From: Anderseniella sp.
GTDB taxonomy: Bacteria; Pseudomonadota; Alphaproteobacteria; Rhizobiales; Aestuariivirgaceae
NCBI GenBank assembly: GCA_028289645.1
Contig: JANQOK010000013.1
Span: forward strand, 62,001 to 126,000
Direction: 5' to 3'
Length of the DNA: 64,000 nt
A model generated the notes under the pieces. That model did no database searches. It was not told the origin of the DNA and saw only the letters and a list, made by a program, of their open reading frames with translations. This document shows positions 51,194 to 60,966 of this stretch, one piece after another. How positions within the stretch are numbered: position 1 is the stretch's first letter; the number at the start of each line of letters is the position of its first letter. Position numbers and translations under genes: made by a program.

Positions 51194-52108
51194 GTGGTCA
51201 GCCAGGCAGCATATCGCGGAGCTCATCTATCCTATCCACTGGGCGTTGTCTTGTGCGCGTTGGCTGGTGTGTGCTGGTCGCTCATTCCGCTGGGTATCAG
51301 GCACATAGAAACAGCCAGTGTCTGGCAAATCCTGTTCTTCCGTTCGGCTGGCCTGCTGCCGATGTTGTTTTGCCTGATGTACTGGCGTTCGGGCGGGCGA
51401 CCGGTACAGGCAATACGGAATGCGGGTGTTCCTGGCGTACTCGGCGGCATGGCGCTGACCATGGCTTATGCTGCCGGCATTGCGGCCGTCCAGCTGACCA
51501 GCGTGGCCAATGCGGCTTTTCTGTTTGCGACCGCGCCATTCATGGTCGCACTCGTCAGTTTTGTGGTGCTGGGCGAACGGGTCCGCAGGGCCACCTGGGC
51601 AGCCATGGTTGTCGGTCTGGTCGGCATTGGTTTCATGGTGTCTGACAGTCTTACCACAGGCAACTGGTGGGGCGATGGAGTCGCGTTGATGGCGGCTCTG
51701 GGATTCGCCTTGTTCACGATCGCACTGCGCTGGGGAAAGGCGTCAGACATGATGCCGGTGTCGTTTCTCGGGGGGCTCTTTGCGCTGGTGCTGTCGGGCC
51801 TGGTCGTCACCGGCACCGGTCAGGGGCTTGATCTGCCGGTGCACGAGATAGCCATTGCGGTTATGCTTGGCGTGGTCTTGCTGGGGTTGGGTATGACATT
51901 GTACACGCTCGGCTCGCAGGTGGTCCCTGGAGCCGAGCTGGCACTGTTGTCCATGACCGAAGTGGTGCTGGCTCCAATCTGGGTTTGGCTGGTGTTGGGG
52001 GAAACCGCGACAGCGGCGTCGCTGACGGGCGGCGGCATACTGATGCTGGCGATCGTTTTCAATGCCTTGACCGGCCTGCGCCGCAAACCTTTGCCCAGCG
52101 GGCATTGA
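51194..52108 (+). CDS. DMT superfamily (EamA) transporter
   Basis: A 304-residue inner-membrane protein with ten hydrophobic helices in two EamA repeats. GGMALTMAYAAGIAAVQLTSVANAAFLFATAPF is split across the first repeat, and GAELALLSMTEVVLAPIWVWLVLGE ends the second; the latter is a hallmark of the family. The GTG at 51194 follows AGGA by seven bases. Substrates of EamA transporters are usually amino acids, metabolites or drugs and cannot be deduced here. It is monocistronic, followed by 366 bp without a gene. Confidence 0.87.
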   Translation: MVSQAAYRGAHLSYPLGVVLCALAGVCWSLIPLGIRHIETASVWQILFFRSAGLLPMLFCLMYWRSGGRPVQAIRNAGVPGVLGGMALTMAYAAGIAAVQLTSVANAAFLFATAPFMVALVSFVVLGERVRRATWAAMVVGLVGIGFMVSDSLTTGNWWGDGVALMAALGFALFTIALRWGKASDMMPVSFLGGLFALVLSGLVVTGTGQGLDLPVHEIAIAVMLGVVLLGLGMTLYTLGSQVVPGAELALLSMTEVVLAPIWVWLVLGETATAASLTGGGILMLAIVFNALTGLRRKPLPSGH

Positions 52109-52474
52109 ATGGTCATTCTAACAGGACTGCATCCATCAAACGGCGCGGCATGAAGGTGGATGAGCTGGCACAGTCCGGTGCGCCTGCTACAGGAAAAATG
52201 CAGCGAGCTGCTTTGGATGTCGATGCAGGAACATTACGTCGAGATCTTTACGGCCAGGAATGGGAACCGTTCTGCTTCAGCTGGCGGACGCCGCCAACGG
52301 GGCATGCAGCGCGACTGGCGATCAGGTGCGCGGTTCGCTCCCGGCTATGTTATCGGCAATCATGTCGGCCAGACGGCAAACCGGCAAACTATTTGCTGTC
52401 GTGACAGACGGAGCCAGATTGCCGGACAGCGGGCCTACGCCATGGCATTGCGCGAAGCTGGATTTTGTTGACGT
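52109..52474. other. Gene-free stretch of about 370 bp, possibly decayed coding sequence
   Basis: No intact gene is supported between the EamA transporter and the end of the hydantoinase gene. Protein-like fragments occur in two different + strand frames (around 52150-52280 and 52260-52480), each with a coding-like GC pattern but without a proper start or motif. This would fit an old frameshifted gene, but I cannot name a parent family. Confidence 0.3.
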
Positions 52475-55400
52475 TCACGCCTTGCCGTAGCCGCCGCCGG
52501 TGGGCGTCTGGATGATGATGGCATCGCCCGGGAACACCTTGGTCTGGTCGCATCCTTGCAGCGCTTCTACAGTGCCGTCCCGGCGGCGGCACGAGTTCAC
52601 GCCGACCTCACCCGGCTCGGCACCATTGAGACCGAACGGCGGTACCCGCCGGTGGCCCGTCAGCAGGGATACATCCATTTCCTCCAGGAACCGGACGGTG
52701 CGTCTCGTGCCGCCGCCACCGGACCACTTGCCGTGCCCGCCTGCGTTGCGCCTGATGCGGAAGTCCTCCAGCACTACCGGATAGCGGAACTCCAGGATTT
52801 CCGGGTCGGTCAATCTGGTGTTAGTCATGTGGGTATGCACCCCAGAAGTGCCGTCATATCCCGGCCCGGCACCGGACCCGGAGCAGATGGTCTCGTAATA
52901 CTGGTATGTGTCATTGCCAAAGTTAAAGTTGTTCATGGTTGACTGTGAGGCGGCGACGGCATTGAGCGCACCGAACAGGCAACTGGTCACGGCTTGCGAC
53001 ACCTCGACGTTTCCGGCCACCACGGCGGCCGGGTATTCCGGCGACAGCATGGATTTTTCCGGCGTCACGATGGTGATCGGTTTCAGACAACCGGCATTCA
53101 TCGGAATGTTGTCTGCGACCATGCACCGGAACACATACAAAACGGCGGCGTTGGTGATCGGGCGCGGCGCGTTGAAATTGCTCGCCTGCTGGGCGCTGGT
53201 GCCGGTGAAGTCCACGACGGCTGTGCGGTTTTCGCGGTCGACCCTGATGTGAACCTTGATCTGCTGGCCGGCATCCATTTCATAGTCGAACGAGCAGTCG
53301 TGCAGGGCCCCGATGACACGGCGTACACTTTCTTCGGCATTGTCCTGCACATGGTTCATGTAGGCCTGCACAACGTCGAGGCCGAACTGGGCCACCATCT
53401 TGCGCAGTTCCTGCACACCTTTCTCGTTGGCCGCGACCTGGGCCTTCAGGTCGGCAATGTTCTGGCCGGGATTGCGGCACGGATACTCGCCCGCGGTCAG
53501 CACTGCCATGGTTTCGTCTTCCAGGAAGATGCCCTTGTCGACCATCTTGAAATTGTCGATGACGACGCCTTCCTCATGGATGGAGGTTGCCAGCGGAGTC
53601 ATGGAGCCCGGCGCCATGCCGCCGACATCGGCATGATGGCCGCGGCTGGCGGTGTAAAACAGGATGGTCCTGTCATCGCTGTCGAACACCGGCGTGACCA
53701 CCGTGATGTCGGGCAGGTGGGTGCCGCCATTGTACGGCGCATTGAGCATGTAGACATCGCCCGGATGCATGACGGGGTTGTTGGCGATGATGGTCTCGAC
53801 GGACTTGTCCATGGAGCCTAAATGGACCGGCATGTGGGGCGCGTTTGCAACCAGCGCACCGTCTGCATTGAACACTGCACAGGAAAAATCGAGGCGCTCC
53901 TTGATGTTCACCGAATAGGCGGTCTTCTCCAGCGTGACGCCCATCTGCTCGGCGATTGACATGAACAGGTTGTTGAACACTTCCAGCATCACCGGGTCCG
54001 CGTCGGTGCCGATGGCGAACTCGCGCTTGGCAGCGACCGCACGGGTCAGCACCATGTGATCCAGGCTGGAGATTTCGACCTGCCAGCCAGGCTCGATGAC
54101 GGTGGTGTTATGGGCCTCAATGATCAGGGCAGGGCCGGATATGGTGAACCCGGGCTTGAGGACGCCGCGGTCAAAAAGAGGTGTGTCGTGCCACTCGCCG
54201 TTGGCGTAAATACGGGTCTGGCCGATGGCTTTCGCGGTGCCGTGCTGCAGTGTGCAGACTGGCTCCGCGCTGTCTGAACCGCCGCCAACGGTTTCGACGG
54301 TGACCGCCTCCACGATGATATCAGTGCCGGGGCTGGAGAAGCCGAACTGGGCCTTGTGTGCTGCCTCAAACTGGGCCCGCATGCTGTCAGCGGTATCAAG
54401 ATCTGCATCCAGTGCTGAATCGGTGCCCTTGTAACGCAGCAGGGCGCGCGGATAGGTGGTGGTTTCGGGTTCCGGAACGCCCTGCTCTGTGAGTTCGTTT
54501 ATGGAGTCTTTTGAAAGGTTTGCCGCAATTGTCTGGAGCGTTGATTCAAGCTCGGGCGCCAGGATTTCCTCAACTGCCTGCTGGCGGTGGCTGCGGATGT
54601 CGGCAAGCCCCATGCCATAGGCCGACAACACCCCGGCAAAGGGGTGGATATAGACGGTCTTCATGCCCAGCGTATCTGCAATCAGGCAGGCGTGCTGGCC
54701 GCCGGCGCCACCGAAACAGTTGAGTGCATAACCCTGGACGTCATAGCCGCGTTGAACCGAGATTTTCTTGATTGCGTTGGCCATGTTTTCAACCGCAACG
54801 CGGATGAAACCCTCGGCCACGTCTTCGGGCGTCCTGCCGTCGCCGATGTCGTCAGCCATGGCAGTGAATTTCTCACGCACCACGCCGGCATCAAGCGGCT
54901 GATCGCCGTTTGGGCCGAACACGGCAGGGAAGTAATCCGGATTGAGTTTGCCCAGCATGACGTTTGCGTCGGACACCGCCAGCGGGCCGCCGCGGCGGTA
55001 GCAGGCGGGACCGGGGTTGGCGCCTGCGGAATCCGGACCGACGCGGAAGCGCGAGCCGTCATAGTGCAGAATGGATCCGCCGCCGGCCGCCACGGTGTGG
55101 ATGCGCATCATCGGTGCGCGCATGCGGACACCGGCCACCTCGGTTTCAAAAGCGCGTTCGAACTCACCGTTGAAGTGGGCCACATCGGTGGAGGTGCCGC
55201 CCATGTCAAAGCCGATGAGTTTTTCAAACCCTGACATGCGCCCGGTTTCGACCATGCCGACGACGCCGCCGGCGGGACCGGACAGGATGGCGTCCTTGCC
55301 CTGGAACAGTTCCGCCGCGGTCAGACCGCCCGATGACTGCATGAACATCAAGCGGCAGTCGGTGCCCTCAGTGCCGAGTTCGGTTGCAACCTGGTCCACA

Positions 55401-56062
55401 TAGCGGCGCAGGATCGGTGACAGGTAGGCATCAACCACTGTCGTGTCACCACGCCCGACGAGCTTCATCAACGGCGAGACCTGGTGACTGATCGAGATCT
55501 GGGAGAAGCCGACATCTTTGGCTATTTCGCTGGCGCGGATTTCATGGTGGGTGTAGCGGTACCCGTGCATGAAGACGATGGCCACGGCGCGAATGCCGGC
55601 ATCGAAAGCGGCCTGCAGCGCCAATCTGGTGCCGGTCTCGTCCAGTGGCACTTCCACGCTGCCGTCGGCCAGCACCCGTTCATCTACCTCGGTGACTTGT
55701 TCATACAGCAGTTCCGGCTTGATGATGTTGAGGTCGAATATGTTGGGCCGGGCCTGGTAGCCGATTTCCAGCGCGTCGCGGAAGCCGCGCGTGGTCAGCA
55801 GCAGGGTACGGTCTCCCTTACGCTCCAGTAGGGCGTTGGTGGCAACGGTGGTTCCCATCTTGACCGTTGCGATATTGTCTGCAGGGATGGGAGCTTTCTT
55901 GGCGATGCCCATCAGGTCGCGGATGCCCTGAATGGCAGCATCACGGTAGTTTTCCGGGTTTTCAGACAGCAGCTTATGGGCTTTCAGGCTGCCATCCGGC
56001 ATGCGCGCCACCAGATCGGTAAATGTGCCGCCACGATCGATCCAGAAATCCCATTTCGACAT
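52475..56062 (-). CDS. Full-length hydantoinase/5-oxoprolinase-type protein (fused HyuA and HyuB)
   Basis: A 1195-residue fusion. The ATG at 56062 lies 6 bp after AGGAG. Residues 1 to about 680 form the HyuA half with the ATP-binding [13 protein letters not shown] and [15 protein letters not shown], and about 720-1190 form the HyuB half with [39 protein letters not shown] and [10 protein letters not shown]. Fused proteins of this length include 5-oxoprolinases, which hydrolyse 5-oxoproline to glutamate using ATP; hydantoin or related imides are other options. It is divergent from a MarR-type regulator by 87 bp, which probably controls it. A GST gene behind that regulator is consistent with glutathione-cycle chemistry but does not prove it. 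Confidence 0.9.
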   Translation of the reverse strand: MSKWDFWIDRGGTFTDLVARMPDGSLKAHKLLSENPENYRDAAIQGIRDLMGIAKKAPIPADNIATVKMGTTVATNALLERKGDRTLLLTTRGFRDALEIGYQARPNIFDLNIIKPELLYEQVTEVDERVLADGSVEVPLDETGTRLALQAAFDAGIRAVAIVFMHGYRYTHHEIRASEIAKDVGFSQISISHQVSPLMKLVGRGDTTVVDAYLSPILRRYVDQVATELGTEGTDCRLMFMQSSGGLTAAELFQGKDAILSGPAGGVVGMVETGRMSGFEKLIGFDMGGTSTDVAHFNGEFERAFETEVAGVRMRAPMMRIHTVAAGGGSILHYDGSRFRVGPDSAGANPGPACYRRGGPLAVSDANVMLGKLNPDYFPAVFGPNGDQPLDAGVVREKFTAMADDIGDGRTPEDVAEGFIRVAVENMANAIKKISVQRGYDVQGYALNCFGGAGGQHACLIADTLGMKTVYIHPFAGVLSAYGMGLADIRSHRQQAVEEILAPELESTLQTIAANLSKDSINELTEQGVPEPETTTYPRALLRYKGTDSALDADLDTADSMRAQFEAAHKAQFGFSSPGTDIIVEAVTVETVGGGSDSAEPVCTLQHGTAKAIGQTRIYANGEWHDTPLFDRGVLKPGFTISGPALIIEAHNTTVIEPGWQVEISSLDHMVLTRAVAAKREFAIGTDADPVMLEVFNNLFMSIAEQMGVTLEKTAYSVNIKERLDFSCAVFNADGALVANAPHMPVHLGSMDKSVETIIANNPVMHPGDVYMLNAPYNGGTHLPDITVVTPVFDSDDRTILFYTASRGHHADVGGMAPGSMTPLATSIHEEGVVIDNFKMVDKGIFLEDETMAVLTAGEYPCRNPGQNIADLKAQVAANEKGVQELRKMVAQFGLDVVQAYMNHVQDNAEESVRRVIGALHDCSFDYEMDAGQQIKVHIRVDRENRTAVVDFTGTSAQQASNFNAPRPITNAAVLYVFRCMVADNIPMNAGCLKPITIVTPEKSMLSPEYPAAVVAGNVEVSQAVTSCLFGALNAVAASQSTMNNFNFGNDTYQYYETICSGSGAGPGYDGTSGVHTHMTNTRLTDPEILEFRYPVVLEDFRIRRNAGGHGKWSGGGGTRRTVRFLEEMDVSLLTGHRRVPPFGLNGAEPGEVGVNSCRRRDGTVEALQGCDQTKVFPGDAIIIQTPTGGGYGKA

Positions 56063-56128
56063 TTTCTGCTCCTGCATTTTCGCTTCCGGCCATGCCGGGC
56101 GACAAAAAAATGATTGCCAACGTCTACG

Positions 56129-56142
56129 ATTTATCGGTAAAT
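56129..56142 (+). promoter_or_regulatory. Candidate operator in the hydantoinase-marR divergent region
   Basis: A short imperfect palindrome, ATTTA-TCGG-TAAAT, lies 7 bp before the start of the MarR-type gene and 66 bp before the hydantoinase start, inside a TTG-AT-rich stretch flanked by TTGCCAA and TTGTCAA. It is the only symmetric element in the 87-bp divergent region. The arms are only five bases long, so this is a weak call. Confidence 0.3.
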
Positions 56143-56149
56143 TGTCAAC

Positions 56150-56674
56150 ATGAATAATGAGAAATCTGGAAAACTTGGTCCGATCGTGTCTTCTTCACAC
56201 CTTGCGCAAGGTGCGATGCCGTCACTGTCGGAGTTCGAATTCGGGCTGATCATGGCGTCGCACGCGTTTCAGCGCTGGATGGTCCGCTGCATGACCGCGG
56301 CCGGCGTGCCCGGCCTGTCGCCGCTTGATGTGCTGGTGCTGTTTTCCGTGCATCACCGCACCAAGCCGAAGCGGCTGGCCGACATCTGCCTGGTGCTGAA
56401 TGTCGAGGACACCCATCTGGTGACCTATGCCATCCGCAAGCTGGACGGGGCCGGGTTGGTCAAGTCGGGCAAGTCAGGCAAGGAGAAGACCGTTGTGCTG
56501 ACCGACAAGGGCGACGAGGTGTGTCGCAAATACCGCGAGGTGCGTGAGGAACTGCTGGTGGAAACCATCAAGTCGCTGGGCCTGAAGGCCGAGACCGCAT
56601 CCGCGCTGGCCAAGGAACTGCGGGTGCTGTCAGGCCATTATGACCAGGCAGCAAGGGCTGCGGCGTCACTGTGA
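56150..56674 (+). CDS. MarR-type winged-helix regulator
   Basis: A 174-residue winged-helix protein. After a 25-residue leader there are helices with [26 protein letters not shown], a recognition region [29 protein letters not shown] and a wing [16 protein letters not shown]. This arrangement fits the MarR superfamily, though the sequence is off the common pattern. Being divergent from the hydantoinase gene, it is the natural candidate regulator of it. It overlaps the following GST gene by four bases (GTGA). Confidence 0.82.
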   Translation: MNNEKSGKLGPIVSSSHLAQGAMPSLSEFEFGLIMASHAFQRWMVRCMTAAGVPGLSPLDVLVLFSVHHRTKPKRLADICLVLNVEDTHLVTYAIRKLDGAGLVKSGKSGKEKTVVLTDKGDEVCRKYREVREELLVETIKSLGLKAETASALAKELRVLSGHYDQAARAAASL

Positions 56675-57303
56675 CCGGTCCGGTTGATCTGTTCGGCGCC
56701 GAGTATAGTGTCTATGTGCGCATATGCCGTATCGTATTGGCTGAGAAGGGTGTCGAGTACACGCTGCATCCGATAGATGTCTTTGCAAGTGACGGACCTC
56801 CACAGGATTATCTCGATCTCAACCCGTTTGGCCGTATTCCGTCGCTTCGGCACGGCAATCTCGTGCTGTATGAAACCGACGCGATCACGGCCTATATTGA
56901 TGAGGCTTTTGACGGTCCTGATCTGATGCCGGCCGGTATCCAGGCCCGGGCCCGCGCGCGCCAGATCATGCGGTTGGCGGACACTGAAATATACAGGCAT
57001 CTGGTGTGGGGCGTGTGCGTGCCGTCGCGAGAGAATGCAGCAATGCCCGGTCTTGAACGTGCCGGCCTCATTCTGGGCGAATTACAACGACTTGCAGGGG
57101 AAAACTGGATGGCCGGCGATCAGGTAAGCCTCGCTGATGCGCATGTGTATCCGATGCTGGCATACTTCTCGCTGGTGCCCGAAGGGGCCGCAAAGCTGGC
57201 CCAATTCGACCGGCTGGCACAATGGATGGAGCAGATGAGGGAACTGAACAGTGTTATTTTTTCCCGGTTTTCCGAGGAAAAACCCAGTGCTGGTTCACTT
57301 TAA
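56671..57303 (+). CDS. Glutathione S-transferase family protein
   Basis: A 210-residue GST. The thioredoxin-like domain has VRICRIVLAEKGVEYTLHPID, the cis-Pro in GRIPSLRHG and YETDAITAYIDEAF with a Glu-Thr pair for GSH binding. The helical domain has MAGDQVSLADAHVYPMLAYF. The GTG start overlaps the stop of the MarR-type gene, so expression is coupled to it. The link with a hydantoinase/oxoprolinase gene suggests a glutathione-related route, but a maleylpyruvate isomerase-type role is also conceivable. Confidence 0.84.
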   Translation: MTGPVDLFGAEYSVYVRICRIVLAEKGVEYTLHPIDVFASDGPPQDYLDLNPFGRIPSLRHGNLVLYETDAITAYIDEAFDGPDLMPAGIQARARARQIMRLADTEIYRHLVWGVCVPSRENAAMPGLERAGLILGELQRLAGENWMAGDQVSLADAHVYPMLAYFSLVPEGAAKLAQFDRLAQWMEQMRELNSVIFSRFSEEKPSAGSL

Positions 57304-57484
57304 TTCGCTTCGTTCATTGTTTCTTCATAATTAACCCCCATATTCACTATCAGAGACGCAGAGACCGGATGTACGTCCTGCGGTTTGGAAAGCGGTTCTA
57401 GTTTTGGCCAACGGCCTTAACTGAATCGCTTTTTTGATTTCTGAACTGATTGACCGCCCCGTGCTGTTCACCCATAGTTTGGTG

Positions 57485-57877
57485 ATGACGAAACCGCGCT
57501 TTCTGGTTTTCTTTACATGCTTACTGACTGTCGCACCGGCTTTTGGCGAGGCCGGCGAAGGTTCGCTGGCCGGGTCGGAATGGAGCCTAGGAAATGGTGA
57601 CGACCGCTTTGTGCAGTTCGGTGCGGACGGCGAGGTTTCCGGACATGCCGGGTGCAACAGGTTTTTCACCAGCTATGTCCAAGACGGGTTGAAGTTGAAG
57701 ATTGCCGGGATTGCAACAACACACAAATTGTGTGGCGACGCCGTCATGAAGCGGGAGAGGCGATGGCTCGGGCTGCTGAAACGGGTCCGGACAATTGAAC
57801 TGACGCATTTGAAGCTCTTGCTCTACGGAGCCAAAAGAACACGCCTGGCGACCCTGAAGCGCCGGGATTTTGACTAG
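57485..57877 (+). CDS. META domain (HslJ-like) exported protein
   Basis: A 130-residue protein with a signal peptide (residues 1-20, ending near AFGEA) followed by a META/HslJ-type domain: LAGSEWSLGNGDDRFVQFGADGEVSGHAGCNRFFTSY split over about residues 30-65, then a Cys-containing TTHKLCGDAVMKRERRWL. The GCNRF sequence is the best conserved part of this family, which in E. coli (HslJ) is tied to heat shock and novobiocin resistance. The start at 57485 was chosen because the signal peptide begins there; a GTG precedes it directly. It is 12 bp upstream of the aldo/keto reductase gene. Confidence 0.8.
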   Translation: MTKPRFLVFFTCLLTVAPAFGEAGEGSLAGSEWSLGNGDDRFVQFGADGEVSGHAGCNRFFTSYVQDGLKLKIAGIATTHKLCGDAVMKRERRWLGLLKRVRTIELTHLKLLLYGAKRTRLATLKRRDFD

Positions 57878-57889
57878 GAGACTTGTTGT

Positions 57890-58873
57890 ATGGAGTATGT
57901 GAAACTTGGTGGAGCAGGCGTGAAGGTGTCGCGGCTCTGCCTGGGCATGATGAGTTATGGCATGCCGGGCTGGCCGCATCATCCCTGGGTGCTGGGGGAG
58001 GCGGACGCGCAGCCGTTCCTGACCGGGGCGCTGGACGCCGGCATCAATTTCTTCGACACGGCGGATTTTTATTCCACCGGCGTCAGCGAGGAGATTCTCG
58101 GCAATTTCGTTGCTGCAAACATGAAAAGGTCGGACGCTGTGATTGCCACAAAGGTGTGCCTTGCGATGGGCGAGGGCCCCAACGACAAGGGATTGTCGCG
58201 CAAGCACATTCTTGAGGGTGTCGATGCATCCCTGAAGCGGCTGAAAACCGATTATGTCGACCTTTTGTACATTCACCGGCTTGATCCGGACACCGGATTT
58301 GAGGAGCTGGCCGAAGCCTTGAATGATGTGGTTCGGGCCGGCAAGGCAACCTATCTCGGCGCCTCCAGCATGTGGACCTGGCAGTTTGCCAAGCTGCGTG
58401 AAATGCAGCGCGCCAACGGCTGGGCGCAATTCCGGGTGATGCAGAATTTCTACAATCTGTGTTACCGCGAGGAGGAACGCGAGATGATCCCGTATTGCCA
58501 GGCTGAAGGCGTGGCTCTGGTGCCGTGGTCGCCCATGGCGCGCGGTTTCCTTGCCGGCAACCAACCCAAAGACGGCACCGGCGCAACGTCGCGCGGTCAA
58601 ACCGACAAGATCGCGCAAGGCTACTTCGGCACCAGACAGGACTATGCGGTGCTGGCGCGGGTCGAAAAACTGGCGGCTAAACTGGATGTGAAACCGGCCC
58701 AGGTCGCTCTTGCATGGGTGCTGGCCAAGGGCATTACGTCGCCCATCATCGGGGCCACCAAACCGCATCACCTGAGCGATGCGGTCGCCGCAACGGAAAT
58801 CAGGCTGACGGATGCGCAGATTGCGTCGCTTGAATCGCCGTACGCGCCACGCGAAGTGCAGGGCCACTCGTGA
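57890..58873 (+). CDS. Aldo/keto reductase
   Basis: A 327-residue NADPH-dependent oxidoreductase with a TIM barrel. The catalytic tetrad is visible: Asp and Tyr in FFDTADFYSTG, Lys in AVIATKVCLAM and His in LLYIHRLDP. The C-terminal part has IPYCQAEGVALVPWSPMARGFLAG and the NADPH-binding GATKPHHLSDAV. It resembles the AKR group of YghZ/YajO-like proteins. The ATG follows AGGAG by nine bases. It overlaps the next gene by four bases, so it is coupled to a flavodoxin-fold reductase. The substrate is unknown. Confidence 0.89.
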   Translation: MEYVKLGGAGVKVSRLCLGMMSYGMPGWPHHPWVLGEADAQPFLTGALDAGINFFDTADFYSTGVSEEILGNFVAANMKRSDAVIATKVCLAMGEGPNDKGLSRKHILEGVDASLKRLKTDYVDLLYIHRLDPDTGFEELAEALNDVVRAGKATYLGASSMWTWQFAKLREMQRANGWAQFRVMQNFYNLCYREEEREMIPYCQAEGVALVPWSPMARGFLAGNQPKDGTGATSRGQTDKIAQGYFGTRQDYAVLARVEKLAAKLDVKPAQVALAWVLAKGITSPIIGATKPHHLSDAVAATEIRLTDAQIASLESPYAPREVQGHS

Positions 58874-59334
58874 CCAAGCAGCTCCTGATAGTCGCCCATG
58901 TGCCGTCACCCAACACCGAGGCGCTTCGTGATGCGGCGGTGCGCGGCGCCTCGTCGCCGGACGTGTCCGGCATAAACACCGTGTCGAAGACGCCGTTCGA
59001 GGCGGGCCCGGACGATGTGCTGGCCTGTGACGGGATTATCCTCGGCACAACCGAGAACCTCGGCTACATGTCCGGTGCGCTGAAGGATTTTTTCGACCGC
59101 ACCTACTACGGCGTGATCGAGGAGAAGCAGGGATTGCCACTGGGTGTGTACATCCGGGCGGGGCTGGACGGCACCGGCACCCGCCGTGCCATTGAAAGCA
59201 TTACTGGCGGCCTGCGCTGGAAACTGGTGCAGGAACCGATGATCCTGCATGGCGCATGGCAGGACGGGTTTACCCAGCAGGTCGAAGAACTCGGCCTCGC
59301 CATGGCGGCAGGCCTTGAAGCCGGGGTTTTCTAG
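58870..59334 (+). CDS. Flavodoxin-fold NAD(P)H-dependent reductase-like protein
   Basis: A 154-residue protein of the flavodoxin/NADPH-dependent FMN reductase fold. The segment CDGIILGTTENLGYMSGALKDFF, which includes the FMN isoalloxazine loop, and the phosphate-binding-loop region near the N terminus (IVAHVPSPNTEALR) fit the fold, although the phosphate loop is less canonical than in flavodoxin. The GTG start overlaps the aldo/keto reductase stop codon (GTGA). A functional pair with that enzyme is plausible. Confidence 0.78.
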   Translation: MTKQLLIVAHVPSPNTEALRDAAVRGASSPDVSGINTVSKTPFEAGPDDVLACDGIILGTTENLGYMSGALKDFFDRTYYGVIEEKQGLPLGVYIRAGLDGTGTRRAIESITGGLRWKLVQEPMILHGAWQDGFTQQVEELGLAMAAGLEAGVF

Positions 59335-59345
59335 GCCCTATTGCC

Positions 59346-60206
59346 TCACGCCTTGCGGCCCATCCATACGCAAAAGGCCACGATCAGTGCGAAGCCAAAA
59401 GTAACTGCAGACAAAGCCTCGTCCAACAGCAGCCATGAGCCTGCCAGTGTTACGAAGATCTGCAGCAACTGAACCTGTCCGGCCCTGGCCACACCAGCCA
59501 GTGCCATGCCGTTGTTCCAGAAGAAGAACCCCAGGAACTGCGAAAACACGGCCACGTAGGCAAATGAAACCCATGCCTGTGGTGACGCGCTCCAGTTCAC
59601 ATCGGGCAACGATAAAATCACCGGAACGATGATAATCGGCACCATGACCAGCAGGCACCAGGAGATCACCTGCCATCCGCCCAGCCGCCTGGTCAGGTCG
59701 CCGGATATGGCATAGCCGACGGCGGCAGCAACGATGGCGCCAAGCAACCACAGATCGGCCCGGTAAAGTTCATTCCCTCCGGCGTTCAGCAGGGCGAATG
59801 CCACCACTGCGACCGACCCGGCCAGAGCCCAGGCCCAGAATTTCAATGTCGGGTTTTCGCCGGCAAACGCGATTGCCGCGGCCGCTGTCGCCAGCGGCAG
59901 AATGCCGAGCACAACGCCCCCGTGGCTGGCCGGTGCGGTTTGCATGGCAATGGCGGAAAACAGCGGAAAACCGATGACAATGCCGAACCCCGCCAGCAAC
60001 AATTTCAGCAGGTCGCGACGGACCGGGCGCGGTGAACGCGTCATGAACAGCATGACGGCTGCAATCACAGCGGCAACGACAGCACGGCCCAGGCCGACAA
60101 ACACGGGTGGCAATTCGGCCACGGCAATGCGGGTGAAAGGCAGGGTCAAGCCAAATATGACGACACCGGCAAACGCCAGCAGATAGCCCTTGGTGGTGTG
60201 CGACAT
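59346..60206 (-). CDS. DMT superfamily (EamA) transporter
   Basis: A 286-residue inner-membrane protein with ten hydrophobic helices in two EamA repeats; FAGVVIFGLTLPFTRIAVAELPPVFVGLGRA opens the first repeat in two pieces, and FFFWNNGMALAGVARAGQVQLLQIFVTLAGSWLLLDE closes the second. The substrate is unknown. It converges on the flavodoxin-like gene with only 11 bp between the stops and is divergent from the J-domain gene by 67 bp. Confidence 0.87.
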   Translation of the reverse strand: MSHTTKGYLLAFAGVVIFGLTLPFTRIAVAELPPVFVGLGRAVVAAVIAAVMLFMTRSPRPVRRDLLKLLLAGFGIVIGFPLFSAIAMQTAPASHGGVVLGILPLATAAAAIAFAGENPTLKFWAWALAGSVAVVAFALLNAGGNELYRADLWLLGAIVAAAVGYAISGDLTRRLGGWQVISWCLLVMVPIIIVPVILSLPDVNWSASPQAWVSFAYVAVFSQFLGFFFWNNGMALAGVARAGQVQLLQIFVTLAGSWLLLDEALSAVTFGFALIVAFCVWMGRKA

Positions 60207-60273
60207 GAAATCTTTGTAATTGATGTGGGAAACAGGTGCGAAACCTAATGGTCATCGGGTAGTCTGACAGGCA

Positions 60274-60966
60274 ATGACGATTTGGACAACAATCACCGAG
60301 ATTCTTCAGGCGGTGGGAGACAGTGTCAGCGAGGCATTGTCGCGCATTGTCGGTGCGCCGCGTGAAAAACGCGACCCTCAGAAGTCCGTGGCCTTCACCA
60401 TTGGTGTCGTCGCCCTGTCGGCCAAGATGGCCAAGGCAGATGGGTTGGTGAGCGAAGCGGAGATTGCGGCTTTCCGCGAGATTTTTGTCATCCATCCGGA
60501 CGAAACCAAGAACGTCGCGCGGGTGTTCAACCTGGCAAAACAGGAGGTCACCGGTTTCGATAGCTATGCCCGCCAGATTGCCAGGCTGTTCAAAGATCAG
60601 AAGGAAGTGCTGGAAGATCTGGTTGACGGCCTGTTTCACATTGCCCGTGCAGACGGGGCAGTTGGAGAACAGGAACTGGCGTTCCTTGAGGAGGTATCGC
60701 GGATATTCGGACTGGAAGACCGGTTCGGATGCATCCGCTCCCGAAACCTGCGGGGCACTGAAAATGATCCTTACAGTATTCTGGGAATCGACTGCGATGC
60801 CAGCGATGGTGATCTCAAGGAGCACTATCGTAAGCTGGTGCGGGAAAATCACCCCGACCGCCATATTGCCGCCGGCATGCCGGAAGAAGCCGTGGCAATC
60901 GCCACCACCAGGCTGGCCCGCATTAACGAGGCCTGGGGGCAGGTGGAACGCGAGCGCGGCATATGA
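60274..60966 (+). CDS. TerB-J domain protein (DjlA-like, without membrane anchor)
   Basis: A 230-residue protein: a TerB-like helical domain (about residues 35-150, with ALSAKMAKADGLVSEAEIAAF and the repeated ADGAVGEQELAFL) followed by a J-domain (about residues 165-228) with the HPD motif at 193-195. The layout equals the cytoplasmic part of DjlA, a DnaK co-chaperone, but the N-terminal membrane helix of DjlA is absent. It should stimulate DnaK ATPase. The stop overlaps the start of the amidase gene (ATGA), coupling it to a cell-wall enzyme. Confidence 0.87.
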   Translation: MTIWTTITEILQAVGDSVSEALSRIVGAPREKRDPQKSVAFTIGVVALSAKMAKADGLVSEAEIAAFREIFVIHPDETKNVARVFNLAKQEVTGFDSYARQIARLFKDQKEVLEDLVDGLFHIARADGAVGEQELAFLEEVSRIFGLEDRFGCIRSRNLRGTENDPYSILGIDCDASDGDLKEHYRKLVRENHPDRHIAAGMPEEAVAIATTRLARINEAWGQVERERGI

